Positions 1 through 7,444 of a DNA stretch of 64,000 nucleotides are shown in pieces (positions within the stretch are counted from its first letter, which is position 1; every line of letters begins with the position of its first letter). The notes below the pieces were generated by a model that was not told where the DNA came from, did no database searches, and saw only the letters and a program-made list of their open reading frames with translations. A program made the translations under genes and the position numbers. The DNA comes from Clostridium beijerinckii (lineage in GTDB: Bacteria > Bacillota > Clostridia > Clostridiales > Clostridiaceae): positions 2,495,001 to 2,559,000 of the forward strand of contig NZ_CP144906.1 of NCBI RefSeq assembly GCF_036699995.1, read 5' to 3'.

Positions 1-281
1 TTGGAACTATCGGCTTGTGGAGAAGTGATTTAATGAGTAGACAAGACCTTTTTCCTTGGTTGTCAGCATTGTTTGTTAAAAAAAATTTCAGAGGAAAAAG
101 GATTGGGCAAGAATTACAGAATTTTTTGGTTGAGTATTGCAGAGAAGTAGGTTTTACAGAACTATTTCTTTATACCGATATTTGTGACTATTATGAAAAG
201 ACTGGATGGGAATATATTGAAGATGGTGTTGAATATTCAGGAGAATATATAAAAATATATAAGAAAGAAATGAGCAAGTAA
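1..281 (+). CDS. GNAT-family N-acetyltransferase, C-terminal part
   Basis: This is the 3' end of a gene that begins before the window; the frame is open from base 3. The visible 92 residues carry the acetyl-CoA-binding part of a GNAT fold: a beta-strand (LSALFV) followed by the pyrophosphate-binding loop R-G-K-R-I-G-Q-E-L, and then a later strand (ELFLYTD) leading into a YYEKTGWE motif. Such enzymes acetylate amines of small molecules or proteins; the substrate cannot be inferred. A perfect terminator hairpin follows about 90 bases downstream. An internal TTG at 15 could be mistaken for a start, but homologous sequence continues upstream of it. Confidence 0.85.
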   Translation, partial: GTIGLWRSDLMSRQDLFPWLSALFVKKNFRGKRIGQELQNFLVEYCREVGFTELFLYTDICDYYEKTGWEYIEDGVEYSGEYIKIYKKEMSK

Positions 282-371
282 TACATAATATTCTTAATTT
301 GTGTATCATTTTATAATTTAAATTCAAATTAAACTACTTAGTTTCGGTGTTCTAATACAAATAAATTTAAA

Positions 372-409
372 GGCGATAAACACTAATAATCAATGTTTAT
401 CGCCTTTTT
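372..409. terminator. Perfect hairpin terminator between GNAT and yvrJ
   Basis: GGCGATAAACA and TGTTTATCGCC form an 11-bp perfect stem around an 11-base loop, followed by TTTTT on the plus strand. It lies between two convergent genes. On the minus strand the T-run is weaker. In module copy 2 the same hairpin is split by an IS element. Confidence 0.85.
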
Positions 410-411
410 AC

Positions 412-612
412 TCATGCCACTTTATGAGAATCATCAGTAGAACTCTCTGTATCGATAGCCACTCCAAGTTTAGCTGATATTATGGTATTTAACTTATTAA
501 TTGAACTTGATAAACTAACAATTTGTTTCTCTAAGCGAATTAGCAAATATGCAGACACTGCCACGGGAAAGCCATTATTAACAATAAGATCCATTAATTG
601 ATTTACTTCCAT
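412..612 (-). CDS. YvrJ-family small membrane protein (module copy 1)
   Basis: A 66-residue protein that fits the YvrJ family (recalled as PF12841): MEVNQLMDLIVNNGFPVAVSAYLLIRLEK is a single N-terminal hydrophobic helix with the family's GFP motif, followed by a short coiled region. YvrJ proteins are uncharacterised small membrane proteins; size and topology are compatible with a holin-like or scaffold role, which is inference. An AGGAGGTGATGAG ribosome site precedes the ATG. It lies 95 bases downstream of the ribbon-helix-helix gene on the same strand and is probably co-transcribed with it. The copy at 45114-45314 differs at two residues, and a decayed third copy is at 9819-10007. Confidence 0.8.
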   Translation of the reverse strand: MEVNQLMDLIVNNGFPVAVSAYLLIRLEKQIVSLSSSINKLNTIISAKLGVAIDTESSTDDSHKVA

Positions 613-707
613 AAACTCATCACCTCCATAAGGGATATATGAAATAAAATATATTATTTCATATTAAGGAACAAATAATTATCTGAAAATAAAATAGATA
701 GATTAAA

Positions 708-1232
708 TTATTGAGTGCCACCTTCATTTACAATATGGTTATGATAATGTTCTATAGCAATATCAACTATGGTACTGACACATACATTGATATCTGGATG
801 TATGCTCTTTAATTCATTTATTTTTCTTATAGTAGAACTTCTAAGGGTGTAGCTTCTTTTAATATTTGGAGTCTCACCATCAATGGCAGGAGTGGCACCA
901 TTAGGTAGCGGAGTTCTTCTATTATCAAATAAGTATTTTGTAGAGTTTAAAGTATTTTTTATTTCTATGGAGTTAGTTATATTATTTTTAAAATTGCTGT
1001 TACTAGTTGAAGCTGTATTAGTTTGAGTATTGTTTTTAGGATCTTCTTGAATAGAATTATTATTAGATTTACTATCAGAACTAGTTTGAATAATATTAGT
1101 ATCAGAATCATCAAAAGAGAAGGAAGATATGCAGTCACCAGCTATAGGAGTTTCGCTAGTAAATCCATATACTTCACCTTCATCGTATTCAAAATCATTT
1201 TTAGGAATCTTTGATGTTTTTCTTCTAGCCAT
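708..1232 (-). CDS. Ribbon-helix-helix DNA-binding protein with Asn/Ser-rich N-terminus
   Basis: 174 residues. Roughly residues 1-120 are low-complexity and rich in Asn, Ser and Thr, probably disordered. The C-terminal 50 residues (KRSYTLRSSTIRKINELKS followed by VCVSTIVDIAIEHY) match the beta-alpha-alpha pattern of a ribbon-helix-helix domain, so it is likely a dimeric DNA-binding regulator. AAGGAGGG precedes the start. An array of TTTAGAATT-like repeats lies directly upstream, between this gene and the divergent 80-aa gene, and is the obvious candidate operator for autoregulation. The paralogue at 45417-45941 differs mostly in its last 60 residues. The fold call rests on the sequence pattern only. 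Confidence 0.6.
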   Translation of the reverse strand: MARRKTSKIPKNDFEYDEGEVYGFTSETPIAGDCISSFSFDDSDTNIIQTSSDSKSNNNSIQEDPKNNTQTNTASTSNSNFKNNITNSIEIKNTLNSTKYLFDNRRTPLPNGATPAIDGETPNIKRSYTLRSSTIRKINELKSIHPDINVCVSTIVDIAIEHYHNHIVNEGGTQ

Positions 1233-1307
1233 AAATTATATACCCTCCTTAGCAGTATTTTTATGTATCCTCGTAAAAGATATATGGTTATTTATTAGAG
1301 ATTCTAA

Positions 1308-1402
1308 AGTTCTAAAGAATTTGAGAATATAAATTTTTTAGAATTAAGGAATTTTAGAATGTAAGATTTTAAGAATATATATTCTTTAGAATTTAAGAAT
1401 TT
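1308..1402. repeat. Degenerate TTTAGAATTTAAGAAT repeats upstream of the RHH gene
   Basis: Several imperfect, closely spaced copies of a TTTAGAATT / TTAAGAAT unit fill the divergent intergenic region. The equivalent region of module copy 2 (about 46008-46122) contains more and better-conserved units such as GAACTTAAGAAT, so the array has changed length between copies. Iterated AT-rich half-sites next to a ribbon-helix-helix gene are consistent with an operator, which is inference. Confidence 0.6.
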
Positions 1403-1543
1403 GCTTATAAAATGGGGATTAGGAGATTAGACATACAAATTTAATCATGATTTTAATGTTATGTTACAGTATAAAACATATATCCGTAATAGCAGCTGCT
1501 AAATTTTAAAGCTGTAAATAAATTATTGGAGTGTGTTGTAAAA

Positions 1544-1786
1544 ATGATTAGAGATGAAATTAAACTTAATTCAGAAGAAGCAGAGATTTTTGATAAAAAG
1601 CAGATTGCTCTTGCTATTAGAAATTCTACTTTTAATGATGAACTTCAATGCTCTTTAATTACTGAAGGAATACTTAATAAATGTGAAGGATGTTCTCTTA
1701 AGTATATTTGTGATAGCATTGATCAAGTAGCTCAAAATTATATTGATAAGACTACAGATGTTATTAATAATTTTAATTTTGAATAA
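1544..1786 (+). CDS. Conserved 80-aa protein of the sigma/amidase module
   Basis: I do not recognise this family. The protein begins MIRDEIKLNSEEAEIFDKK and carries a compact Cys cluster (CSLITEGILNKCEGCSLKYICD) with C-x2-C spacing that could bind zinc or an iron-sulfur cluster. The start chosen is the ATG at 1544; an upstream in-frame TTG would place GGAG inside the coding region. It is transcribed toward the sigma-factor gene and ends at a bidirectional terminator. The copy at 46261-46503 differs at one residue (A to G), so it appears to be under selection. Confidence 0.7.
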   Translation: MIRDEIKLNSEEAEIFDKKQIALAIRNSTFNDELQCSLITEGILNKCEGCSLKYICDSIDQVAQNYIDKTTDVINNFNFE

Positions 1787-1817
1787 GTGGATATAGATTA
1801 ATATAGTTATATAAAAT

Positions 1818-1846
1818 AAAAACTCCTAGGTTAGCCTTGGAGTTTT
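1818..1846. terminator. Bidirectional terminator between the 80-aa gene and sigma gene
   Basis: AAAACTCCTAGG and CCTTGGAGTTTT form a 12-bp stem with one mismatch and a TTAG loop. It has A and T tracts on both sides and sits between convergent genes. The same hairpin occurs in module copy 2. Confidence 0.8.
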
Positions 1847-2432
1847 ACGCTTTGATGCCTTCATAATAATGAGATATATTGTTTAATATTTTCTTTAGAA
1901 TAGTGTTCTTTTTTAGGATAGCAGTAGAGTAGCACATATTTTTAAAATAAGCATATTCTTTTACAGTGTAATTTTTATAGAATACAAAATCTATAAGTTC
2001 AAGTTCATCTTCATTTAAATTCTTAAGGGCTAATTTTAAATCTTCATAATCACACATTTCACATAATGATACTTCAGTGGAGATTTCTTCTGAAGGAAGA
2101 TTACTTTCAAAATTATCATGTAAACTTAATGCATCACTACCTTCTGTGGATCTTCTAGTTTTAATTCTTTTGATTAAATCACTCATATTATTTTTTATGG
2201 CATTAGTAGCATAGGCAACGAATCTATGCTTTTCTAAATTGTACATGTAAACAGATTTAAAAAGTGATTGGTAACATTCCTGCATAATATCATGTGCGTT
2301 ATATCCATCAATGAAAGTTCTTTTAGAAATATTATAAATTAAAGTCCTAAATTCTTCAGCTAATTTTTCTTTTGCTTCTTCATCATTATTCTTGCACTTG
2401 GTAACTAAAACTTCAATATAATTAAAATCCAT
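1845..2432 (-). CDS. UviA/TcdR-like RNA polymerase sigma factor (copy 1)
   Basis: 195 residues. Region 2-like sequence (YNAHDIMQECYQSLFKSVYMYNLEKHRFVAYATNAIKNNMSDLIKR) and a C-terminal region-4 helix-turn-helix (LALKNLNEDELELIDFVFYKNYTVKEYAYFKNMCYSTAILKKNTILKKIL) identify a small sigma-70 family protein. Its size and layout recall the clostridial UviA/TcdR/BotR group, which directs bacteriocin or toxin genes. The ATG at 2432 follows AGAAGGAGG; an upstream TTG in frame lies within the ribosome site and is rejected. It is divergent from the amidase gene with 156 bases between them, so it may activate the amidase and itself. That target is inference. The copy at 46563-47150 is about 98% identical. 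Confidence 0.8.
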   Translation of the reverse strand: MDFNYIEVLVTKCKNNDEEAKEKLAEEFRTLIYNISKRTFIDGYNAHDIMQECYQSLFKSVYMYNLEKHRFVAYATNAIKNNMSDLIKRIKTRRSTEGSDALSLHDNFESNLPSEEISTEVSLCEMCDYEDLKLALKNLNEDELELIDFVFYKNYTVKEYAYFKNMCYSTAILKKNTILKKILNNISHYYEGIKA

Positions 2433-2532
2433 ATAAGCCTCCTTCTGCAACTAAGAGTTATGAATTAAATAATTTACATATATTGTGTCTAGTGTTAAAT
2501 TTACCTCTACATATAGTATATATGGTTAAAAT

Positions 2533-2549
2533 TCATATAACGTATATGA
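2533..2549. promoter_or_regulatory. Palindrome TCATATA-N3-TATATGA upstream of the amidase
   Basis: TCATATAACGTATATGA lies 40 bases upstream of the amidase start, between the divergent sigma-factor and amidase genes. It is conserved without change at 47251-47267 in module copy 2, while nearby bases differ slightly. It may be an operator or part of the sigma-dependent promoter. Confidence 0.5.
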
Positions 2550-2588
2550 GTAATTAAAAAAATTGAGAATTATAGGGAGAGATGTAAA

Positions 2589-3485
2589 ATGAACAATTTT
2601 ATAATAGCTGTAGGTCATACTGCAAGTGGTAATATTGGATGTGGAGTTGTTGATAGGCTTGATGAGAGTAAGTGCACTAGAGAGATTGGAGCTTTAGTTG
2701 CACAGTATTTACAGGAGAAAGGCCACGGTGTTAACTTACTTAGGATTGATAAGAGCAATAGCTATAACTGTGAAGATTGTTATGAAAGAGCAAATCAAGC
2801 TAATGAAATAGCAAAGACAAAAGATATAAAACTTTATGTTGAGATTCATATTAATGCAGGAGGAGGTAGTGGCCCTGAAGTATTAGTATTTGGAAAATCA
2901 GAAGCAGCTAATCAATATGCTGCTAAAGTATGCAATGAATTATCAAGTGCTCTGAATTTACCTAATAGGGGAGTAAAAACAAGAAACTTAATTGTTCTTA
3001 ATGAAACTATTATGCCTGCAATTTTAATAGAATGTCTATTTGCTGATAGTGATGATGCAGATAAATATGACCCTGAAGTTATTGCAAGAGCTATTATTAA
3101 TGGGTTAGTTAGCGCTAATAATCCTAGTGATGGTGAGTGGAAGGCAGGATGGAACAAAAATGATGTGGGATGGTGGTATTGCACAGATATAGAAAATAAA
3201 TACTATTATACATCTCAAAATGGCTGGCAAGAGATTGAGGGGGAGTGGTATATATTTGATGATAGGGGCTATGCTTTGCAGAATTGCTGGTATCATGATA
3301 AAAACAATAATATCTGGTATTACTTAGATGAAAATTGCAAGATGGTTATGGGAAGTAAAGAAAAGCCTTTGTGGAAGTGGATTAATGGGAAATGTTATGC
3401 TTTTGATCAAGAGGGAAGGATGTATTGTAATTGCGTTACTACTGATGGATATAAAGTTGATGAAAATGGAGTGTGTATAAATTAG
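2589..3485 (+). CDS. N-acetylmuramoyl-L-alanine amidase with cell-wall-binding repeats (copy 1)
   Basis: 298 residues. Residues 1-175 form an Amidase_3-type zinc amidase: IIAVGHTASGN gives the first metal histidine, YVEIHIN the HxN motif, and MPAILIECLF the catalytic glutamate. It cleaves the bond between N-acetylmuramic acid and the stem peptide. From about residue 182, aromatic repeats of the GW/YYYT/GWQEIEGEWYIF type match choline-binding-like cell-wall repeats. There is no signal peptide, so release would need a holin or lysis, which fits a lysis cassette with YvrJ. The ATG follows AGGGAGAG. The copy at 47306-48205 is close in the enzyme domain but diverges in the binding repeats. Confidence 0.9.
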   Translation: MNNFIIAVGHTASGNIGCGVVDRLDESKCTREIGALVAQYLQEKGHGVNLLRIDKSNSYNCEDCYERANQANEIAKTKDIKLYVEIHINAGGGSGPEVLVFGKSEAANQYAAKVCNELSSALNLPNRGVKTRNLIVLNETIMPAILIECLFADSDDADKYDPEVIARAIINGLVSANNPSDGEWKAGWNKNDVGWWYCTDIENKYYYTSQNGWQEIEGEWYIFDDRGYALQNCWYHDKNNNIWYYLDENCKMVMGSKEKPLWKWINGKCYAFDQEGRMYCNCVTTDGYKVDENGVCIN

Positions 3486-3497
3486 TTATTTAGATTT

Positions 3498-3542
3498 AGA
3501 GGCTGATAGACATAGTGATTTTTATGTTTGTCAGCTCTTTTT
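3498..3542 (+). terminator. Terminator after amidase copy 1
   Basis: A stem pairing GGCTGATAGACAT with ATGTTTGTCAGCT (one bulge) is followed by TTTTT, 15 bases after the amidase stop. Confidence 0.75.
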
Positions 3543-3659
3543 AATTTAGTTTTGGTAGAATGTTAGCTTATTAAGAGATAAAAAAAGGTTAGTTTATTGT
3601 AATAATTATATGTAGTATCAAAGTATTATAGTAATGGATTTATTAAAAAGGAGCTAATA

Positions 3660-4421
3660 ATGAGATTTAAAAATTTCATTTTTAAAAGTAAGACAGTTAA
3701 AGAGATAGAAAGAGGATCTAAAGACGTACCAAAATTATCTGCAAAAGATAACTTTGATAATATCATTAATTTTGCAAAAGAAATATTAGAGTCTAACGTC
3801 AGTAAAGATGCAAAACAACATCCAGTATTTGATGTAATAAGGATTTTGGGTAGAGGATTACAAACGGACTATATGAAATATTTATTATATATAGATGGAG
3901 ATGAGGATAATAGTGTCCCTAATTTAAGCTGGAGTAGTGTAGGTTTTGAGGAAAGGGCATGTATATATAATAACCAGGGCAAATATCTTAAGATGTATGA
4001 TTTAAAAAAAGAGGTAAAATGCAAAAAGAAAATAAATCTAAGCACTGATTTAATACTACCATGGCCATGGCATAAGAGAAGATTGATAAGAAATCTTATT
4101 GATATAGGCGAAGGTAGAAAGAAAAATAAATGGAAACAAGATTTCAGTAATCACTTTGTTGAAGTATGGCTTCCAATGGGAATAGCTTGGGTTAATGGAG
4201 GAAATCACTCTATTACTATGGGGATAGTACAAGGTGGCGAATTGGAACCAAAATATTATTATGATATCAGTGAGGTATATAAATATGTATACTGTGATGG
4301 AGAAAATTTTATTAGGACTGAAGGCAATAAAGTTATAGCTAAAGTTACTAATGTCGAGTTTGCTGCTATTTTTGAAATAGGAAGGCTGCTAGTAGAAAAA
4401 GGATTGTCTTTTATTGATTAG
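3660..4421 (+). CDS. Uncharacterised 253-aa protein (resembles DUF6710)
   Basis: Soluble protein with no signal peptide or membrane segment. Conserved-looking blocks are HPVFDVIRILGRGLQTDYMKYLLYIDG, the aromatic/basic segment LPWPWHKRRLIRNLIDIGEG, and VWLPMGIAWVNGGNHSI near residue 180. From memory these resemble the DUF6710 family, unverified. No catalytic motif can be assigned with confidence, though the histidines in WPWHKRR and GGNHSI are candidates. It is monocistronic, with AAGGAG upstream of the ATG, in accessory DNA between the module and the TetR locus. Confidence 0.7.
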   Translation: MRFKNFIFKSKTVKEIERGSKDVPKLSAKDNFDNIINFAKEILESNVSKDAKQHPVFDVIRILGRGLQTDYMKYLLYIDGDEDNSVPNLSWSSVGFEERACIYNNQGKYLKMYDLKKEVKCKKKINLSTDLILPWPWHKRRLIRNLIDIGEGRKKNKWKQDFSNHFVEVWLPMGIAWVNGGNHSITMGIVQGGELEPKYYYDISEVYKYVYCDGENFIRTEGNKVIAKVTNVEFAAIFEIGRLLVEKGLSFID

Positions 4422-4576
4422 GATGTAACGACGATATGTCATTCTCTTACTTAGAAAGCTAAGGCTTAATGAAATGAATTACTTGCTATCATATGTAATT
4501 TGTTAATTTATAGATATTAATAGAAACGTATTGGATAAATATAGGTAAAATTATAAATTTTTGTAGTATAATAAGG

Positions 4577-4609
4577 ATAGATTATCTTTTTCTAAATTAG
4601 GTAATCTAT
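4577..4609 (+). terminator. Possible weak terminator in a 414-base gap
   Basis: ATAGATTATC and GTAATCTAT form a short stem, with a T-rich tract about 10 bases further on. Bases 4422-4835 otherwise hold no gene that I can support. Confidence 0.4.
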
Positions 4610-4835
4610 ACTTATTATTTTTTTTAGTGAAAAATAAATTATGGATTTGAGGTTCACATAATGTCTATAATGGGAAGTTGATGCGATTTGGTGAAAAACA
4701 TTTAAGAATTAAATAAAGCTTAGGTTAATAGATGGTGAACCGTATCATAAGTAACGTAGAATAGTTTATTAATAAGAAGCTCTAAAAACAAGTAAAACTC
4801 TCACTGTAAAAAGTGGGGGGGATAAATTACAATTA

Positions 4836-5474
4836 CTATTTTTTTTCATGAAATATATCGCATAATAAATTCATGCTAAAGTTTATAAAATCATCTTCAT
4901 TAAGTAAAAAATGCTCTGTAAATGTTTTGCCTGATATAGAAAACATATGAAAGAATCCTGTTATTAAAAATTCGGCAGAATGAGTTAATCTCATTGTGTC
5001 AAAATCTGACCGTATACTTCCATCTGCTTTTCCTTCATCAATTATTTTTGCAATTTCATGAGCCAATTGCTCGCTAACTTTATTAAACTCAATACGTTTA
5101 GCAGTATTTTCCGCTGTAGGCTTAATGTATCCAATATAATTCATTAAATTCAATGTATTAGGAGCTTCCTTATAAAATTGACAATAAGCATTTATTAAGT
5201 GCTTAAGCTTATCATATCCATTATTCCCATTTACAACTGCGTTTTTAAGGGTACATAAAAGTCTCTCAAATCCTCTAATTATAACTGTAAACAATAAATC
5301 TTCTTTATCTGTAAAATATTGATAAAGAGTCTTTCTGGTAAATTGAGCTTCCTTAGCTATCGCTTCCATTGAGGCATCATTATATCCCATTACAGTAAAG
5401 ACTTTTTCAGCAGCATTTATGATATCTTTTTCTCTTGCTAGTTTTTCTTTTTCTTTTCTAGAAATTGTGCTCAT
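4836..5474 (-). CDS. TetR/AcrR-family transcriptional repressor
   Basis: 212 residues. Residues 9-55 form the classic TetR helix-turn-helix: KDIINAAEKVFTVMGYNDASMEAIAKEAQFTRKTLYQYFTDKEDLLF. The rest is an all-helical ligand-binding and dimerisation domain with no recognisable ligand motif. The ATG at 5474 follows AGGAGG; an in-frame upstream start would include the ribosome site. It is transcribed away from the flavoprotein-PEBP operon, and the 150-bp intergenic region holds two copies of a near-identical palindrome. It is therefore likely to repress both itself and that operon, with a small-molecule inducer that is unknown. Confidence 0.9.
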   Translation of the reverse strand: MSTISRKEKEKLAREKDIINAAEKVFTVMGYNDASMEAIAKEAQFTRKTLYQYFTDKEDLLFTVIIRGFERLLCTLKNAVVNGNNGYDKLKHLINAYCQFYKEAPNTLNLMNYIGYIKPTAENTAKRIEFNKVSEQLAHEIAKIIDEGKADGSIRSDFDTMRLTHSAEFLITGFFHMFSISGKTFTEHFLLNEDDFINFSMNLLCDIFHEKK

Positions 5475-5503
5475 AAATTTTTTTCCTCCTATTGACAATT
5501 GCA

Positions 5504-5560
5504 ATACACAAAGTGTATATTGGGGTTACAATATGTAACTTGAATATACAAAGTGTATAT
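5504..5560. promoter_or_regulatory. Paired TetR operators plus a GTTAC palindrome
   Basis: ATACACAAAGTGTAT (5504-5518) and ATATACAAAGTGTATAT (5544-5560) are two copies of the palindrome ATAYAC-AAA-GTGTAT, with centres 41 bp apart. GTTACAATATGTAAC (5525-5539) sits between them. They lie between the divergent tetR and flavoprotein genes, the typical position of TetR-type operators. Confidence 0.75.
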
Positions 5561-5627
5561 TTAAAGTATAGTACATTATTTAAAATCTGTAAATGAAATT
5601 GATATTTTAATGGGAGATGAAGAATAT

Positions 5628-6350
5628 ATGAAAAAAGATATTAAAATTGTTGCAGTGATAAGTAGTCCAAATATTAATGGTAATACTGCCTCACTTGTGA
5701 GAGAAGCACTTAATGGTGCCAAAGAGGAGGGAGCATCTGTAACGGAAGTATTTCTTGAAAATTATAAGCTTGAGTTTTGCAAAGGATGCTTAATATGTAA
5801 TGCCAAAGGTGAATGTCCTATTCCTGATGGCTTTGAAGAAATTAGAAAACTTATTTATGAGGCAGACGGAATTGTATTGGGCTCTCCAACCTATGCTTTA
5901 GAGTATAATGCATTAATGAAATGCTTTTTTGAACGTTTGGGAACTTATACTCTATATGCCTCTATGCTTGGGGGAAAGTATGGTGTTGGAATATCCACAT
6001 CCTACAACAGAAATGGAGCAAAAAAAGTAGCAAAGAAACTTACCAGCATATTTAAATTTGGAATATTTGAGAGAAGTTATGTTTCAGGAATTTTAGGAGT
6101 TCATACTATGGTTAATGGAGTTGAAAAGAAAGTTAGTGAAAGCACTGATGATTTAAGGAAGGCTAATGAACTTGGAAGAAAAATAGCAAAAGATATAAAA
6201 CAAAATAATAGATATCGTTTCCAAAATATAATTATGAGATTAGTGATTGCATTATACTTAAAACCTATTTTTAAAAATTTTATTTCGAAAAATAAAGAAG
6301 GAAAAGAATGTGCGTCATATAATTGTCTTCACCAAAGAGGATTAATTTAA
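5628..6350 (+). CDS. NADPH-dependent FMN reductase / iron-sulfur flavoprotein family
   Basis: 240 residues. Residues 5-20 (IVAVISSPNINGNTASLV) contain the flavodoxin-like phosphate loop S-x-N-x-x-G-N-T that binds FMN. A Cys-rich loop at about 47-61 (FCKGCLICNAKGECPIPD) matches the compact cysteine motif of iron-sulfur flavoproteins. GSPTYALEYNALMKCFFERLG is the second flavin-contact region. The likely role is reduction of flavin, quinones or electrophilic compounds. The ATG at 5628 is preferred to the one at 5610 because GGGAGATGA precedes it. The PEBP gene starts 17 bases after its stop, so both form one operon behind the TetR operators. Confidence 0.8.
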   Translation: MKKDIKIVAVISSPNINGNTASLVREALNGAKEEGASVTEVFLENYKLEFCKGCLICNAKGECPIPDGFEEIRKLIYEADGIVLGSPTYALEYNALMKCFFERLGTYTLYASMLGGKYGVGISTSYNRNGAKKVAKKLTSIFKFGIFERSYVSGILGVHTMVNGVEKKVSESTDDLRKANELGRKIAKDIKQNNRYRFQNIIMRLVIALYLKPIFKNFISKNKEGKECASYNCLHQRGLI

Positions 6351-6367
6351 TTGTGGGAGAAGATAAG

Positions 6368-6949
6368 ATGAAATTATTTATTAAAGGTTTTTGCTCTGTT
6401 GCAGTACTCATAGTTGCTTTTGTTTTCTATAAGAGAATGAATGCTTATGATTATGTTAAGGCTCAATCTAATTTGGATGTAACTAGTAGAGCATTTGAAG
6501 ATGGAGGTATGATTCCCCCAAAATATACTGGTAAGGGTGAAGATATTTCTCCACCTATGAAACTGAAAGCAATTGATGAAAAGGCAAAAACAATTGCTAT
6601 TATAATGGATGATCTAGACCATTCATTAGGCATGTATAATCATTGGGCAATCTGGAATATACCTGCTAGTTTTAGTGATATTCCAGAGGATATATCAAAA
6701 GAAGAGATTGTAAAATCATTAGGAAATGCAGTTCAAGGTAAGAGTGACTATGGCGGTAAACATTATTATAGGGGACCAAACCCTCCTTTTGGTACACACC
6801 AATATATATTTAAAGTATATGTTTTAGACATTACTCTCAACTTAAACGAAAGTTCCGGCAAAGCAGAGTTACAGATGGCAATGGAAGGACATATTTTGCA
6901 GTATGGAACATTGACTGGTTATTTTGGAGGAAAGTATAAAAAATCCTAG
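6368..6949 (+). CDS. PEBP / YbhB-YbcL (Raf kinase inhibitor-like) family protein
   Basis: 193 residues. An N-terminal hydrophobic segment (residues 4-20) is a signal or membrane anchor. The rest carries PEBP motifs: FEDGGMIPPKYTGKGEDISPP, AIIMDDLDHSLGMYNHWAIWNIP with the conserved D and H of the ligand pocket, and YRGPNPPFGTHQYIFKVYVLD. Bacterial members bind small anionic or phospholipid-like ligands, and their physiological role is poorly known. It is the second gene of the TetR-controlled operon, and a hairpin with a T-run follows at 7036-7064. Confidence 0.85.
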   Translation: MKLFIKGFCSVAVLIVAFVFYKRMNAYDYVKAQSNLDVTSRAFEDGGMIPPKYTGKGEDISPPMKLKAIDEKAKTIAIIMDDLDHSLGMYNHWAIWNIPASFSDIPEDISKEEIVKSLGNAVQGKSDYGGKHYYRGPNPPFGTHQYIFKVYVLDITLNLNESSGKAELQMAMEGHILQYGTLTGYFGGKYKKS

Positions 6950-7035
6950 GTAAAAAAGTATTCGTTATATCTGTTACAATGAACCAGATAATAAATAAAA
7001 TACAACTTCCAATTATTCATATAATTAGAAGTAAA

Positions 7036-7064
7036 ACATCTATAGAAATATAGGTGTTTTTTAA
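7036..7064 (+). terminator. Terminator of the flavoprotein-PEBP operon
   Basis: AACATCTATA-GAAA-TATAGGTGTT is a 10-bp stem with one mismatch followed by TTTT. Confidence 0.7.
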
Positions 7065-7196
7065 TTTTAGCTAGAATAAAATTGCGCAACAGGACTTAAA
7101 AATAAAAATTAAAAATATGAATTTATTAATAAAAAACTATGGTGTAAAAATGGTGTAAAACAATAAAAACATCAAGATTTTAAATACTTAAAACCT

Positions 7197-7241
7197 TGAT
7201 GTTTTCTAACTTGGTGACCCATAGGAGAATCGAACTCCTGA
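7197..7241. repeat. attL: 45-bp copy of the tRNA-Glu 3' end
   Basis: These 45 bases are identical, in the same orientation, to 60635-60679. They contain the last 26 bases of the tRNA-Glu gene plus its encoded CCA, here without the rest of the gene. This is the usual footprint of integration into a tRNA 3' end. Each copy is followed on the tRNA's downstream side by its own, different terminator hairpin. Confidence 0.9.
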
Positions 7242-7359
7242 GTCTAGAAATTACCAATTACATATCATTATATTTAATTATAAATATCTGTAGAATAGCT
7301 TAAATACTAGGTTGTAGCAATATGGATAATTATAACATATCATATTGATTTAGAACTCA

Positions 7360-7387
7360 GTCGGGAAAAAGTCGGGAATAATCGGGA
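7360..7387. repeat. Three TCGGGAA direct repeats inside attL
   Basis: GTCGGGAAAAAGTCGGGAA followed by ATAATCGGGAA gives three copies of TCGGGAA at 10-11 bp spacing. Two copies with the same spacing occur at 60580-60597, inside attR. They are candidate integrase arm-binding sites. Confidence 0.6.
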
Positions 7388-7444
7388 AAGTTTTATGGCG
7401 TAAATCGTTGATTATTGAAGGCATCCTACATAATAACTTGAAAA

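Larger units (their letters stand above)
291..3150. repeat. Direct repeat, copy 1 of the YvrJ/RHH/sigma/amidase module
   Basis: About 2.85 kb is repeated in the same orientation at 43018-47870, where an IS3-family element interrupts it. Encoded proteins are nearly identical: about 3 differences in 195 residues for the sigma factor and 2 in 66 for YvrJ. Similarity fades within the C-terminal repeats of the amidase and ends there. On the left it begins at the shared TTCTTAATTTGTG, directly after unrelated genes. Copy 1 lies outside the tRNA-Glu island and copy 2 inside it. Confidence 0.9.

Noticed and set aside
1308..1402. Possible CRISPR array in the TTTAGAAT repeats
   Set aside because: Units are short, degenerate and nearly contiguous, with no unique spacers and no cas genes anywhere in the window.
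5525..5539. GTTACAATATGTAAC as a second copy of the hcp1 operator
   Set aside because: The half-sites are in the opposite order (GTTAC...GTAAC) and the spacing differs, so it is not the same motif as GTAAC-N4-GTTAC.
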